From NCBI RefSeq assembly GCF_047654805.1, contig NZ_JASGIV010000001.1:5332001-5396000 (forward strand): a stretch of DNA of 64,000 nucleotides. Direction: 5' to 3'. This document shows, in pieces, positions 10,486-18,785 of the stretch. Below the pieces are notes generated by a model. It was not told where the DNA came from and searched no databases. It saw only the letters and a program-made list of their open reading frames with translations. The first letter of the stretch is position 1. Every line of letters starts with the position of its first letter. Origin of the DNA: Pelomonas sp047654805 (GTDB taxonomy: Bacteria > Pseudomonadota > Gammaproteobacteria > Burkholderiales > Burkholderiaceae_C). Position numbers and translations under genes: made by a program.

Positions 10486-10674
10486 ATGACCCGCATCGCT
10501 TCCTTTTCCGCCATCCTGGCCGCCGCCGCCCTGCTCAGCGCCTGCGTCTTTGCGCCGCCCGTCACGACGTCGACCGACGCCAACGCCATCAGCAAGATGA
10601 GCGAGCAGGCCCTGGCGACCTGCGGCGCCGGCAACGTCAAGGAAGTGAATGCGAAGAGCTTCAGCTGTAAGTGA
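10486..10674 (+). CDS. Small hypothetical lipoprotein
   Basis: A 62-residue product that begins with a clear lipoprotein signal, MTRIASFSAILAAAALLSAC, and continues with a short serine/threonine-rich tail. The tail contains two further Cys near residues 46 and 61 that could form a disulphide. No family is recognised. It stands between the phosphofructokinase and the convergent recG. The ATG at 10486 is the only start that keeps the signal peptide intact. Confidence 0.6.
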   Translation: MTRIASFSAILAAAALLSACVFAPPVTTSTDANAISKMSEQALATCGAGNVKEVNAKSFSCK

Positions 10675-10714
10675 AGCCGGCCGGTCGGGCCGCAGTGCCT
10701 GGCGGCGGTCGCGC

Positions 10715-12766
10715 TCAGGCCTTCAGGAACTCCGCCTTCGTCCCGAGCCAGCGAGCCACCTGGCGGCGTGCGGCCTCGGGGTGCTTGTCCAGAAGCTGCG
10801 GTGCCAGCGCCCGCGCTGCCACCAGCAACGGGGCGTCCTCCTGCAGGTCGGCAAAGCGCAGCAGCTCGGCACCGCTTTGACGCGAGCCCATGAACTCGCC
10901 GGGGCCGCGAATGTCGAGGTCGCGTCGCGCGATCTCGAAGCCGTCTGTCGTCTCGGCCATGGCCTTGAGCCGCGACTTCCCCGTGTCGGACAGCGGCGGG
11001 CTGTAGATCAGCACGCACACACTGGCCTTGGCGCCACGTCCCACGCGGCCGCGCAGCTGGTGCAGCTGCGCAAGGCCGAAGCGCTCGGCATGTTCGATGA
11101 CCATCAGGCTGGCGTTGGGCACATCCACGCCCACCTCGATGACGGTGGTCGCCACCAGCACGCTCATCGTGCCGTCGGAGAACTGCGCCATCACGGCGGC
11201 TTTGTCGCTGGGCGACATGCGGCCATGCAGCAAGCCCACATTGACATCGGGCAGCGCCGCACTCAGCTCGGCGTGCGTTTCAGTGGCATTGCGCAGGTCC
11301 ACGGCTTCGCTTTCCTCCACCAGCGGACAGACCCAGTAGACCTGGGCGCCGTTGCCCACCGCGCCCCGTATCTTGTCGACGACCTCGTCGCGCTTTGACT
11401 CCGTGAAGACCTTGGTCACGATGGGGCTGCGGCCAGGAGGCAGCTCGTCGATGGTTGAGACGTCCAGGTCCGCGAAATACGTCATTGCCAGCGTGCGCGG
11501 GATAGGCGTCGCGCTCATCATCAGCAGATGAGGCTCGAGGTCCATGGCCTTGAGCTTGTTCCTCAGCGCCAGCCGCTGCGCGACCCCGAAGCGGTGCTGC
11601 TCGTCGATGATGGCCAGGCCCAGCCTGGCAAAGCGCACCTTGTCCTCGATGACGGCGTGGGTACCGACGACGAGCTGAGCCTCGCCCGACGCGGCGGCAT
11701 CCAGCATCTTCTGCCGTGCCTTGCCCTTCACGCTACCGGTGATCCAGGCTACCTTCAGTCCCAGCGGTTCTAGCCAGCCAATGAGCTTGCGGAAATGCTG
11801 TTCGGCCAGGATCTCGGTGGGCGCCATCAGCGCGCACTGCCAACCGGCATCGATGGCAACGGCTGCGGCCAGCGCCGCGACGACGGTCTTGCCAGAACCC
11901 ACGTCGCCCTGCAGCAGCCGGTGCATGGGCTGTGGCCGGGACAGGTCTTGCGCGATCTCCTCGGACACGCGCTGCTGCGCACCGGTCAGATGGAAGGGCA
12001 ATGCTGCCAGCAGCTTCTCGTGCAGGCCACCCGGCCGGGCGCGCAGTGCCGGCGCCACCAGCAGCGCGCGCTCGCGCTGGGCCTGCAGCTGCGACAGCTG
12101 CTGGGCCAGCAGCTCTTCGAACTTGAGGCGCTCCCAGGCCGGGTGGTGGTGCTCATGTAGCGCGTCCTGAGACGCGCTGGGCGGCGGATGATGAAGGTAG
12201 TGCAACGCGTCCTTCAGGCTGGGCAGGCCGTGCGGCACGACACCCGCCGGCAGGATCTCGCGCAGGTCGGCGCGTGCCAGGCCGGTGGCCACGGCCTTGC
12301 GAAGATAGGCCTGGGGCAGCTGGGCCGAGGCCGGATAGACCGGCGTGAGCGACTGCGCCAGCGGCGTGCCATCGTCTACCACCTTGACGACCGGATGCAC
12401 CATCTCACGGCCGAAGAAACCGACGCGGGCCTCGCCGCGTACACGCAGCCGGGTCGCCGTCGCCATCTGCTTTTGCTGCGAGGGGTAGAAGTGCAGAAAG
12501 CGCAGCAGCAGCGTGCCGGACTCGTCCTTCATGCGCACCAGCAGCTGGCGGCGGCTGCGCAGCTCCACCTGGCAGTCGACGACGACGCCCTCCACCTGCG
12601 CCGGCTCGCCCTCGCGCAAGGCGGCGATGCTCGTGAGCCGCGTCTCGTCCTCGTAGCGCATGGGCAGGTGCAGCGCCAGGTCGATGTCGCGCACCAAGCC
12701 GAGCTTCTCCATCGCCTTCTGGGGGGCGGACTTCGGCTTGTCCTGGGGCGGGGGCGGCGTGGTCAT
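10715..12766 (-). CDS. recG: ATP-dependent DNA helicase RecG
   Basis: Branch-migrating helicase that remodels stalled replication forks and Holliday junctions. The 683 residues have the usual length and order: an N-terminal wedge/OB region (VEGVVVDCQVELRSRRQLLV), then helicase motifs I (LLQGDVGSGKT), Ia (MAPTEILAEQH), II (IIDEQHRFG), III (MSATPIPRTLAMT) and VI (HQLRGRVGRG). The C-terminus ends near KAEFLKA, as in other betaproteobacterial RecG. The start MTTPPPPQDKPKSAPQ is the first in-frame ATG after the promoter gap. The next gene on this strand is an orphan substrate-binding protein. Confidence 0.97.
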   Translation of the reverse strand: MTTPPPPQDKPKSAPQKAMEKLGLVRDIDLALHLPMRYEDETRLTSIAALREGEPAQVEGVVVDCQVELRSRRQLLVRMKDESGTLLLRFLHFYPSQQKQMATATRLRVRGEARVGFFGREMVHPVVKVVDDGTPLAQSLTPVYPASAQLPQAYLRKAVATGLARADLREILPAGVVPHGLPSLKDALHYLHHPPPSASQDALHEHHHPAWERLKFEELLAQQLSQLQAQRERALLVAPALRARPGGLHEKLLAALPFHLTGAQQRVSEEIAQDLSRPQPMHRLLQGDVGSGKTVVAALAAAVAIDAGWQCALMAPTEILAEQHFRKLIGWLEPLGLKVAWITGSVKGKARQKMLDAAASGEAQLVVGTHAVIEDKVRFARLGLAIIDEQHRFGVAQRLALRNKLKAMDLEPHLLMMSATPIPRTLAMTYFADLDVSTIDELPPGRSPIVTKVFTESKRDEVVDKIRGAVGNGAQVYWVCPLVEESEAVDLRNATETHAELSAALPDVNVGLLHGRMSPSDKAAVMAQFSDGTMSVLVATTVIEVGVDVPNASLMVIEHAERFGLAQLHQLRGRVGRGAKASVCVLIYSPPLSDTGKSRLKAMAETTDGFEIARRDLDIRGPGEFMGSRQSGAELLRFADLQEDAPLLVAARALAPQLLDKHPEAARRQVARWLGTKAEFLKA

Positions 12767-12827
12767 GGGTGCGATTCTGGCGGCACGCCGACGCGCGGCC
12801 CGGGCGTGCCCGCAGCGGTTGCGAAGG

Positions 12828-13574
12828 TCAGCGGAAGTAGCGTTGTCTCAGGCGCTCGTAACGTCCGTCGCGCCGCACTGCATCCAGCGCAGCCTGCAGC
12901 CGACGTACCAGGGTCGGGTCCGTGGCCGGGTGCAGGCCGTACCAGTAGGTGCGGGAAGCATCCTGTTCCAGCACGGGCTGCAGCGTGCCATAGGGCAGCT
13001 GCAGCTGGCGCAGGTTCCAGCTGGCGGCCCAGTCCAGCAGGGCCACGTATTCCATGCGACCGGCGAGCAGTTTGCGTACGTTGGTGGCGTCGTCCAGCCC
13101 GTGCTCCAGGTGTAGCCCGGGTTTGAGGCCCGAGGCCTGCAGCTGTCGGTCGGCCGCGGAGTCGCGCACCACGCCGATGCGAGCGCTGCCCAGGTCGCCA
13201 AGCTGTGCCAGCGACAGGTCCGTGCGACTGGCCAGCTTGTAGAGCAGGATGCGTCGCTGTGCGATCGGCCCCACCCACTGGAACTGCGCCTCGCGCTCGG
13301 GCGTGCGAGTCAGCGAGAACAGCACGCTGTTGGGACTGGCCTCGGCTGCCTGCACGGCTCGCAGCCAGGGCAGGACCTGCAGCTCGATCCCGATGCCGGC
13401 GGCCGTCGCCATCATCCGCAGCAGCTCGACACTGAAGCCCTGCGGCTCGCCGCCGTCCAGGTAGTTCAGCGGTGGCAGGTTCTCGGTGAGGCCCAGCAGG
13501 AAGTCATCGGCCGCAGCGACCGGCAGTCGCATGCCGAGGAGGGTGAGCAGGACAAGGCAGGAACGACGGTTCAC
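12828..13574 (-). CDS. Periplasmic family 3 substrate-binding-like protein
   Basis: A 248-residue exported protein of the extracellular solute-binding family 3 fold. The signal peptide is MNRRSCLVLLTLLGMRLPVAAA, followed by the first lobe (LTENLPPLNYLDGGEPQGFSVELL) and the hinge segment IGVVRDSAADRQL. There is no ABC permease or ATPase nearby, so it may be an orphan receptor or an amino-acid binding protein that supplies a system elsewhere. It is encoded upstream of recG on the same strand, 61 bp away. Confidence 0.82.
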   Translation of the reverse strand: MNRRSCLVLLTLLGMRLPVAAADDFLLGLTENLPPLNYLDGGEPQGFSVELLRMMATAAGIGIELQVLPWLRAVQAAEASPNSVLFSLTRTPEREAQFQWVGPIAQRRILLYKLASRTDLSLAQLGDLGSARIGVVRDSAADRQLQASGLKPGLHLEHGLDDATNVRKLLAGRMEYVALLDWAASWNLRQLQLPYGTLQPVLEQDASRTYWYGLHPATDPTLVRRLQAALDAVRRDGRYERLRQRYFR

Positions 13575-13670
13575 GGCGGCAGGTGGAGCGCGCCGAGTCT
13601 ATGGGCCTGATATGACGGGCCTTCGCAGGCGGATGCCTCGCGTGTGCGATATGCCCGCGCCCGGGCGCGC

Positions 13671-14039
13671 TCAGCTCGGGGTGGGCACGCCAGCCATGCG
13701 GTCGTGGGCGACGAAGAACTGGCGCGCCAGCGCCAGCATCTGGCCCTGGCTCAGCGGCGCGGCCGGCCGATAGTCGGCGATGCGCGGGGCCAGCCTCGGC
13801 CGGTGCGCCTCGACGTAGTGGCGGAACTGGCCGATGACGGGGTGCGAACCCGTGACCAGTACCTCGGGCGTGTCCTGAACGGCCTGGCAGACCGCCTCGA
13901 AGAGGGCGTGCTCGGCGTGCGCATCATGGCCCGGGGCGCGGCGGTCGTGGGGCTCGATGCGGGCGGCATGCACCTGGTGGGCGTCGAAATGCAGCACCTG
14001 GGCATGGTGGTGGTCGAGGTGGACGACGGCGTGGAACAT
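13671..14039 (-). CDS. Small eRF1-domain-like (translational machinery) protein
   Basis: A 122-residue His-rich protein (MFHAVVHLDHHHAQVLHFDAH) with the pattern of the short Burkholderiales family annotated as translational machinery protein, related to the central domain of release factor eRF1: a VLVTGSHPVIGQFRHYVE segment and a conserved early Asp-His. Its role is not established. The start has a good AGGAGA ribosome site. It is downstream of a DksA/TraR-like gene on the same strand with a 27-bp gap, so the two are probably cotranscribed. Confidence 0.65.
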   Translation of the reverse strand: MFHAVVHLDHHHAQVLHFDAHQVHAARIEPHDRRAPGHDAHAEHALFEAVCQAVQDTPEVLVTGSHPVIGQFRHYVEAHRPRLAPRIADYRPAAPLSQGQMLALARQFFVAHDRMAGVPTPS

Positions 14040-14066
14040 CTGGGGTCTCCTGGGGATGGTGTGGGA

Positions 14067-14429
14067 TCAGCGGGTGGCCTCGGTGGCGGCCTGGCAGTCG
14101 ACGCAGCGCAACGCCTGGGGCTGGCGCTGCAGGCGATCGAAGGGGATGACGGCGCCGCAGTCGATACAGCGGCCATAGGCGGGCGTCTTCAGGCGCATCA
14201 GCGCGTCATCGATGTCCTGCAGCTCGGCCAGCAGCAGCTCGCTGCGGGCCTGATCCAGCTCGCGCTCGGACTCGTGCTCCTGCGGGTCGTCCTCCAGCAG
14301 CGTGGCGGCATGCGCCAGACGGTCACTGCCGTCGCGCTGAGCCTGCAGTGCGGCCTGCGCGCGCTGGCGCGCGAGCCGCAGCTCGCTCTCCAGCAGCGCA
14401 TGTTGTCCGTGTGTGAGGGCAGTGCTCAT
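14067..14429 (-). CDS. DksA/TraR-family zinc-finger protein
   Basis: A 120-residue relative of DksA, which binds RNA polymerase in its secondary channel and tunes transcription in stress. A helical N-terminal hairpin (QHALLESELRLARQRAQ) precedes the C4 zinc finger CIDCG...LRCVDC near residues 92-116. The start at 14429 is set by an AGGAGG ribosome site 4 bp upstream; a longer in-frame version beginning MVAGG would read through that site. The acidic DksA-tip residues are only partly conserved, so it may be a paralogue with a different target. The eRF1-like gene follows it. Confidence 0.8.
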   Translation of the reverse strand: MSTALTHGQHALLESELRLARQRAQAALQAQRDGSDRLAHAATLLEDDPQEHESERELDQARSELLLAELQDIDDALMRLKTPAYGRCIDCGAVIPFDRLQRQPQALRCVDCQAATEATR

Positions 14430-14549
14430 GGAACCTCCTGCGACCATGCTGGCACCGCGCCGCTGGCGCCGCCTTGAGCTGCATCAAGGTGTGGCGATGG
14501 GAGAATCCACTCTCTTTGGCACGGGTCTGTCCGGCCCTCAAGCGCGTCC

Positions 14550-15614
14550 ATGAGCCTTCCCGCCTCGCCGGCCCACACGGTGGCCGACTTCGATTTCGAT
14601 CTTCCCCCCGAGCTGATCGCCCAGCATCCCGCGGCCGAACGCAGTGCGTCCCGACTGCTGGACGCCACCGGCCGCGAACCCGTGGACCGGGTGTTTCGCG
14701 AGCTGCCCGGGCTGCTGTCGCAGGACGACCTGCTGATCTTCAACAACACGCGCGTCATCAAGGCCCGGCTGTACGGTGCGAAGAGCAGCGGCGGTGCGGT
14801 GGAGGCGCTGGTCGAACGCGTTCTGCCCGGCACGCAGGAGGTGTGGATGCACCTGCGCGCCAGCAAGAGCCCCAAGCCGGGCAGCCGTGTGCGTTTCGCC
14901 GACGCCTTCGGGGCCGAGGTGCTGGGCCGCTGTGGACCGGACAACGGGCTCTTCCACCTGCGCTTCGACGGCGACCCATTCGCGCTTCTGGAGGCGCACG
15001 GCCATGTGCCGCTACCGCCCTACATCGCCCATGCCGACAGCGCGGACGACGAGCGCCGCTACCAGACCGTCTTCGCCAAGGAGCCCGGTGCCGTCGCGGC
15101 GCCGACGGCGGCCCTGCACTTCGACTCGGCCCTGCTGGCCAGCCTGGCCGAGCGCGGCGTCGAGCGCGCACACGTGACGTTGCACGTCGGCGCCGGCACG
15201 TTCCAGCCGGTACGTGTCGAGCAGCTCTCCGAGCACAAGATGCACAGCGAATGGTTCGAGGTGCCGCAGTCCACTGTGGATGCGGTGGCCGCCTGCCGCG
15301 CCCGCGGCGGCCGCGTTGTCGCCGTGGGCACGACGACGCTGCGCGCGCTGGAGTCCGCGGCACGCGGTGGCAGTTTGCAAGCTGGTGCCCGCGAGACCGA
15401 CATCTTCATTACGCCGGGCTTCGAGTTCCGCGTCGTCGACCGTCTCGTCACGAACTTCCACCTGCCAAAAAGCACGTTGATGATGCTTGTCAGCGCGCTG
15501 GCAGGCTACGAGCACATCCGGGCGGTCTATGCGCGTGCGATTCGCGAGCGTTACCGCTTCTTCAGCTACGGCGACGCGATGCTGCTTTCACGCGCCCAGG
15601 CCACCCGGCCCTGA
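14550..15614 (+). CDS. queA: S-adenosylmethionine:tRNA ribosyltransferase-isomerase
   Basis: Transfers and isomerises the ribosyl part of SAM onto preQ1 in tRNA, making epoxyqueuosine at position 34 of tRNAs with GUN anticodons. The 354 residues show FDFDLPPELIAQHPAAERSASRLL, LIFNNTRVIKARLYG, THVGAGTFQPV-type sequence (LHVGAGTFQPVRVE) and DIFITPGFEFRVVDRLVTNFHLP. tgt, the preceding enzyme of the pathway, lies 1.5 kb downstream, separated by two unrelated genes rather than adjacent. The last 49 bp overlap the end of the convergent YigZ-family gene. Confidence 0.97.
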   Translation: MSLPASPAHTVADFDFDLPPELIAQHPAAERSASRLLDATGREPVDRVFRELPGLLSQDDLLIFNNTRVIKARLYGAKSSGGAVEALVERVLPGTQEVWMHLRASKSPKPGSRVRFADAFGAEVLGRCGPDNGLFHLRFDGDPFALLEAHGHVPLPPYIAHADSADDERRYQTVFAKEPGAVAAPTAALHFDSALLASLAERGVERAHVTLHVGAGTFQPVRVEQLSEHKMHSEWFEVPQSTVDAVAACRARGGRVVAVGTTTLRALESAARGGSLQAGARETDIFITPGFEFRVVDRLVTNFHLPKSTLMMLVSALAGYEHIRAVYARAIRERYRFFSYGDAMLLSRAQATRP

Positions 15615-16171
15615 GCCGCGTCGTCCACGGCAGCAGTGAACGCGGCTCGTGCCGTGACCGGCAGCGCGAAGCGCATGTGCACGCGCGCCTCGTGCCGCAC
15701 GTCCAGCAGTTGGGCGACGTGCTGTTCGGCCAGCCTGCGCAGACGGCCCTCCAGTTCGTAGGGCAGCTCGCAGCCCAGCTCCGCCAGGGCCACGCGCTCT
15801 ATCTTCTCGGCCGTCAGCAGCGCCTGGGCGATGCAGTCGGTGTAGGCCCGCACCAGGCCGCCGGCACCCAGCTTGACGCCACCCCAGTAGCGGACGGCGG
15901 TGGCCAGAACGCCGTCCAGGCCCTGATGCCGCAGCACGTCCAGCATGGGCCGGCCCGCAGTGCCGCCAGGCTCGCCGTCGTCGTTGGCCGCGGAGTGGCC
16001 GCCAGCCAGCAGCGCCCAGCACACGTGCGCGGCGCCCGGGTGCTCGGCGCGCAGCGCGGCCACGCGGGCCAGCGCGGCCGCGCGGTCGGCGCAGGGCTCC
16101 ACACGGCCTAGGAAGCGGCTCTTCTTGACGATCAGCTCGTGCTGCACGGGCGCAGCCAGGGTGAGGGACAT
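15566..16171 (-). CDS. YigZ/IMPACT-family protein
   Basis: A 201-residue member of the UPF0029 (IMPACT) family. The family's N-terminal pattern is clear: ELIVKKSRFLGRVEPC, AAHVCWALLAGG, DDGEPGGTAGRPMLDVL and VRYWGGVKLGAGGLVRAY. The C-terminal ferredoxin-like part is shorter and diverged. Molecular function is not settled; YigZ-like proteins have been linked to translation control and proline dipeptidase-like folds. The frame stays open far upstream, antisense to neighbouring genes, but homology begins at MSLTLAAPVQHELIVKK. It overlaps queA tail to tail. Confidence 0.88.
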   Translation of the reverse strand: MSLTLAAPVQHELIVKKSRFLGRVEPCADRAAALARVAALRAEHPGAAHVCWALLAGGHSAANDDGEPGGTAGRPMLDVLRHQGLDGVLATAVRYWGGVKLGAGGLVRAYTDCIAQALLTAEKIERVALAELGCELPYELEGRLRRLAEQHVAQLLDVRHEARVHMRFALPVTARAAFTAAVDDAAQGRVAWARESSIASP

Positions 16172-16306
16172 GGCCCGATTGTCCGCCGGACCGTCTGGCG
16201 CTGCTGCAGCTGATCCGGCCGTCTCTGCAGTTCGTCGGCCGGCGGGCGACGCCGGGGATACCGCCTTGAAGAATCCGCTCTCCATCGCAACTGCGTCGAG
16301 GCTGCC

Positions 16307-17062
16307 TTGCCCACCCTCACCACACGCCAACCCGCCTCGGTCGCCGCCGGCCTTTGGTTCCTTGTCGCGGCCACCGGGTTGGCCATCTTTGCGAGCTACA
16401 TCGCCGTCACCTACGGCACTGCTGCGTTGGGCGGGCGGCCCGGCCAGTCCCGGTGGGTGGCGGGCGACGGCCTGGGCAATGCGATGCTGAGCCTGCATCT
16501 GCTGCTGGCACTGCTGATGACGGCGGGCGGCGTGTTGCAGCTGGTCCCGGCGCTGCGGCGGCGCCTGCCGGCCATGCACCGCGGTGTGGGGTGCGTGTTC
16601 ATGGTCGGGGCGCTGGCGGGAAGTGGCAGCGGTTTGTACCTGCTGTGGGTGCGCGGCACCGTGGGGGACATCAGCCAGCACCTGGGCATGACCCTCAACG
16701 CCTTGCTCATCATCGGCTTCGCACTGCTGGCCTGGCGGTCGGCGCGGGCGCGGGACATCGTGGCGCATCGGCGCTGGGCGCTGCGCCTGTTCCTGGCGGC
16801 CAACGGCGTGTGGTTCTTCCGGTTGGGCCTGATGCTGTGGCTGATGGTGTTCCGCCGGCCCGTCGGATTCGATCCCGCGAGCTTCACCGGACCGTTCCTG
16901 ACCGTGCTCGCCTTCGCGCAGTTCCTGGTTCCGCTGGCCGTGCTGGAGCTCTACCTGCGCTTGCGCGGCTGGGCCGTGACGGCCGTCCTGGTCCTGGCCT
17001 GCATGGCGACGGCGGGAGGCATCCTCGGGGCGACGATGGGTATGTGGCTGCCTCGCCTTTGA
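16307..17062 (+). CDS. DUF2306-like multi-span membrane protein
   Basis: A 251-residue integral membrane protein with about seven hydrophobic segments and the DUF2306-type core HLLLALLMTAGGVLQLVP, MHRGVGCVFMVGALAGS and HRRWALRLFLAANGVWFFR. The function of the family is unknown. No ATG fits the N-terminus, and TTG at 16307 (MPTLTTRQP) is the most plausible start; the exact position is uncertain. It is on the same strand as tgt, 51 bp upstream, though no functional link is evident. Confidence 0.75.
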   Translation: MPTLTTRQPASVAAGLWFLVAATGLAIFASYIAVTYGTAALGGRPGQSRWVAGDGLGNAMLSLHLLLALLMTAGGVLQLVPALRRRLPAMHRGVGCVFMVGALAGSGSGLYLLWVRGTVGDISQHLGMTLNALLIIGFALLAWRSARARDIVAHRRWALRLFLAANGVWFFRLGLMLWLMVFRRPVGFDPASFTGPFLTVLAFAQFLVPLAVLELYLRLRGWAVTAVLVLACMATAGGILGATMGMWLPRL

Positions 17063-17113
17063 GGTCGTGGTGGCCGGCGTCGCCGCGGCCCTGGCTGCGA
17101 CAATCCGTATTCC

Positions 17114-18241
17114 ATGCTGAAGTTCGACCTCCTCAAGACCGAAGGCCGCGCCCGCCGCGGCACGCTCACGCTCAACCACGGCGTCGTGCAGACGCCCATC
17201 TTCATGCCCGTGGGCACTTATGGCACGGTCAAGGGTGTCACGCCGCGCTCGCTCGACGAGATGGGCGCGCAGATCATCCTGGGCAATACGTTCCATCTGT
17301 GGATGCGCCCGGGCCTCGACGTGGTCAAGCAGTTCGGCGGCCTGCACCGCTTCGAGAGCTGGAACAAGCCCATCCTGACCGATTCCGGCGGCTTTCAGGT
17401 CTGGTCGCTGGGTGCCATGCGCAAGATCAGCGAAGAAGGGGTCAAGTTCGCGTCGCCGGTGAACGGCGACAAGCTGCTGCTCACGCCCGAGGTCAGCATG
17501 CAGATCCAGACAGTGCTGAACAGCGACATCGTGATGCAGTTCGACGAGTGCACGCCCTACGAGAGCAAGGGTGTGCTGACGACGGAGCGCGAGGCCAAGC
17601 AGTCGATGGAGTTGAGCCTGCGCTGGGCCAGGCGCTGCATCACCGAGTTTCAGCGGCTGGGCAACCCCAACGCGCTGTTCGGCATCGTGCAGGGCGGCAT
17701 GTACACGAACCTGCGCGACGCGTCGCTGGCGGGGCTGGCCGAGCTGGACCTGCCTGGCTATGCCATCGGCGGCCTGTCGGTTGGCGAGCCAAAGGCCGAG
17801 ATGCAGCGCATCCTTGAACATACGGGTCACCGGCTACCGGCGAACAAGCCGCGCTACCTGATGGGTGTGGGCACGCCGGAGGACCTGGTGGAAGGCGTGA
17901 GCCAGGGCATCGACATGTTCGACTGCGTGATGCCCACGCGCAATGCGCGCAACGGCCACCTGTTTACGCGCTTCGGCGACCTGCGGCTGCGCAATGCGCG
18001 CTACAAGGCCGACGAGAAGCCGGTGGATGAGACCTGCAGCTGCGAATGCTGCAGCGGCTTCAGCCGCGCCTACCTGCACCACCTGGACCGCTGCGGCGAG
18101 ATGCTGGGTCCCATGCTGACCAGCGTGCACAACCTGCACTACTACTTGAACCTGATGCAGGAGATCCGCGACGCGCTGGACGCCGGCCGCTTCGAGGCAT
18201 GGCGGGCGCAGTTCCATGCGGACCGGGCGCGTGGCGTCTAG
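17114..18241 (+). CDS. tgt: tRNA-guanine transglycosylase
   Basis: Exchanges guanine 34 for preQ1 in tRNAs for Tyr, His, Asn and Asp. The 375-residue protein contains FMPVGTYGTVKGVTPRSL, ILTDSGGFQVWSLG with a catalytic Asp, FGIVQGGMYTNLR, GGLSVGEPKAEM, the second active Asp in GIDMFDCVMPTRNARNG, and the zinc site CSCECCSGFSRAYLHHL. Length and start (MLKFDLLKTEGRARRGTL) match the family. Together with queA this completes two steps of queuosine synthesis. Three of the GUN tRNAs it would modify have extra copies in the array at 55.6-56.3 kb. Confidence 0.97.
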   Translation: MLKFDLLKTEGRARRGTLTLNHGVVQTPIFMPVGTYGTVKGVTPRSLDEMGAQIILGNTFHLWMRPGLDVVKQFGGLHRFESWNKPILTDSGGFQVWSLGAMRKISEEGVKFASPVNGDKLLLTPEVSMQIQTVLNSDIVMQFDECTPYESKGVLTTEREAKQSMELSLRWARRCITEFQRLGNPNALFGIVQGGMYTNLRDASLAGLAELDLPGYAIGGLSVGEPKAEMQRILEHTGHRLPANKPRYLMGVGTPEDLVEGVSQGIDMFDCVMPTRNARNGHLFTRFGDLRLRNARYKADEKPVDETCSCECCSGFSRAYLHHLDRCGEMLGPMLTSVHNLHYYLNLMQEIRDALDAGRFEAWRAQFHADRARGV

Positions 18242-18278
18242 GGCTTGTTGAGGGGCGCGGGCGTCCCTACATGACGGC

Positions 18279-18785
18279 ATGCTGAGACTGCTGCTCGCCC
18301 CGCTGCGATGGCTCTTCCGGGTCGTCTTCGCGCTGCTCATCCTCTTCGAGGAATGGGGCTGGGAGCCGCTGCGGCGCGTGTTCGCGCTGCTGGCACGGTT
18401 GCCGGTCATCCGCCATGCCGAGGTCCTGCTCAGGCGTCTGCCACCTCGCTGGGCCTTCATCGTGCTGCTGCTGCCCAGTCTGCTGATCCTGCCCGTCAAG
18501 CTGGCAGCAGTCTGGTTCGTTGCCAAGGGCCACGTGGTTTTCGGCGTTGGCGTCATCGTCGCGGCCAAGGTGGGCGGCACCGCACTGCTGGCCTGGCTGT
18601 TCCAGCTCATCCAGCCGGCCCTGATGCAGCTGGCCTGGTTTGCCCGCCTCTATGCGCGCTGGACGGCCTGGAAGGCAGAGCTGCTGGGCTGGGTGCGCGC
18701 CAGCGGCGTGTGGCGCACGGCGCGGGCCATCAAGCTGCGTGTGAAGCGGCTGTTCAGGCGCGGGCGGCAGACACCCTCGGCATGA
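18279..18785 (+). CDS. Hypothetical membrane protein
   Basis: A 168-residue protein with an amphipathic N-terminus (MLRLLLAPLRWLFRVVFALLILFEEWGWEPLRR), two or three membrane segments (residues about 55-110) and a basic C-terminal tail (RAIKLRVKRLFRRGRQ). Similar small proteins with the EEWGWEPL box occur across Burkholderiales, but none has a known function. Its 3' end overlaps the end of the convergent radical SAM gene by 32 bp. It lies 37 bp after tgt on the same strand. Confidence 0.7.
   Translation: MLRLLLAPLRWLFRVVFALLILFEEWGWEPLRRVFALLARLPVIRHAEVLLRRLPPRWAFIVLLLPSLLILPVKLAAVWFVAKGHVVFGVGVIVAAKVGGTALLAWLFQLIQPALMQLAWFARLYARWTAWKAELLGWVRASGVWRTARAIKLRVKRLFRRGRQTPSA

Noticed and set aside
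16172..17830. Long minus-strand frame extending the YigZ-family gene upstream
   Set aside because: It runs antisense through two real genes, including tgt, and has no family similarity; the YigZ start at 16171 is clear.
14474..18241. A queA-tgt-yajC style queuosine operon
   Set aside because: queA and tgt are on the same strand but are separated by a minus-strand gene and a membrane protein gene, so they are not a simple operon.
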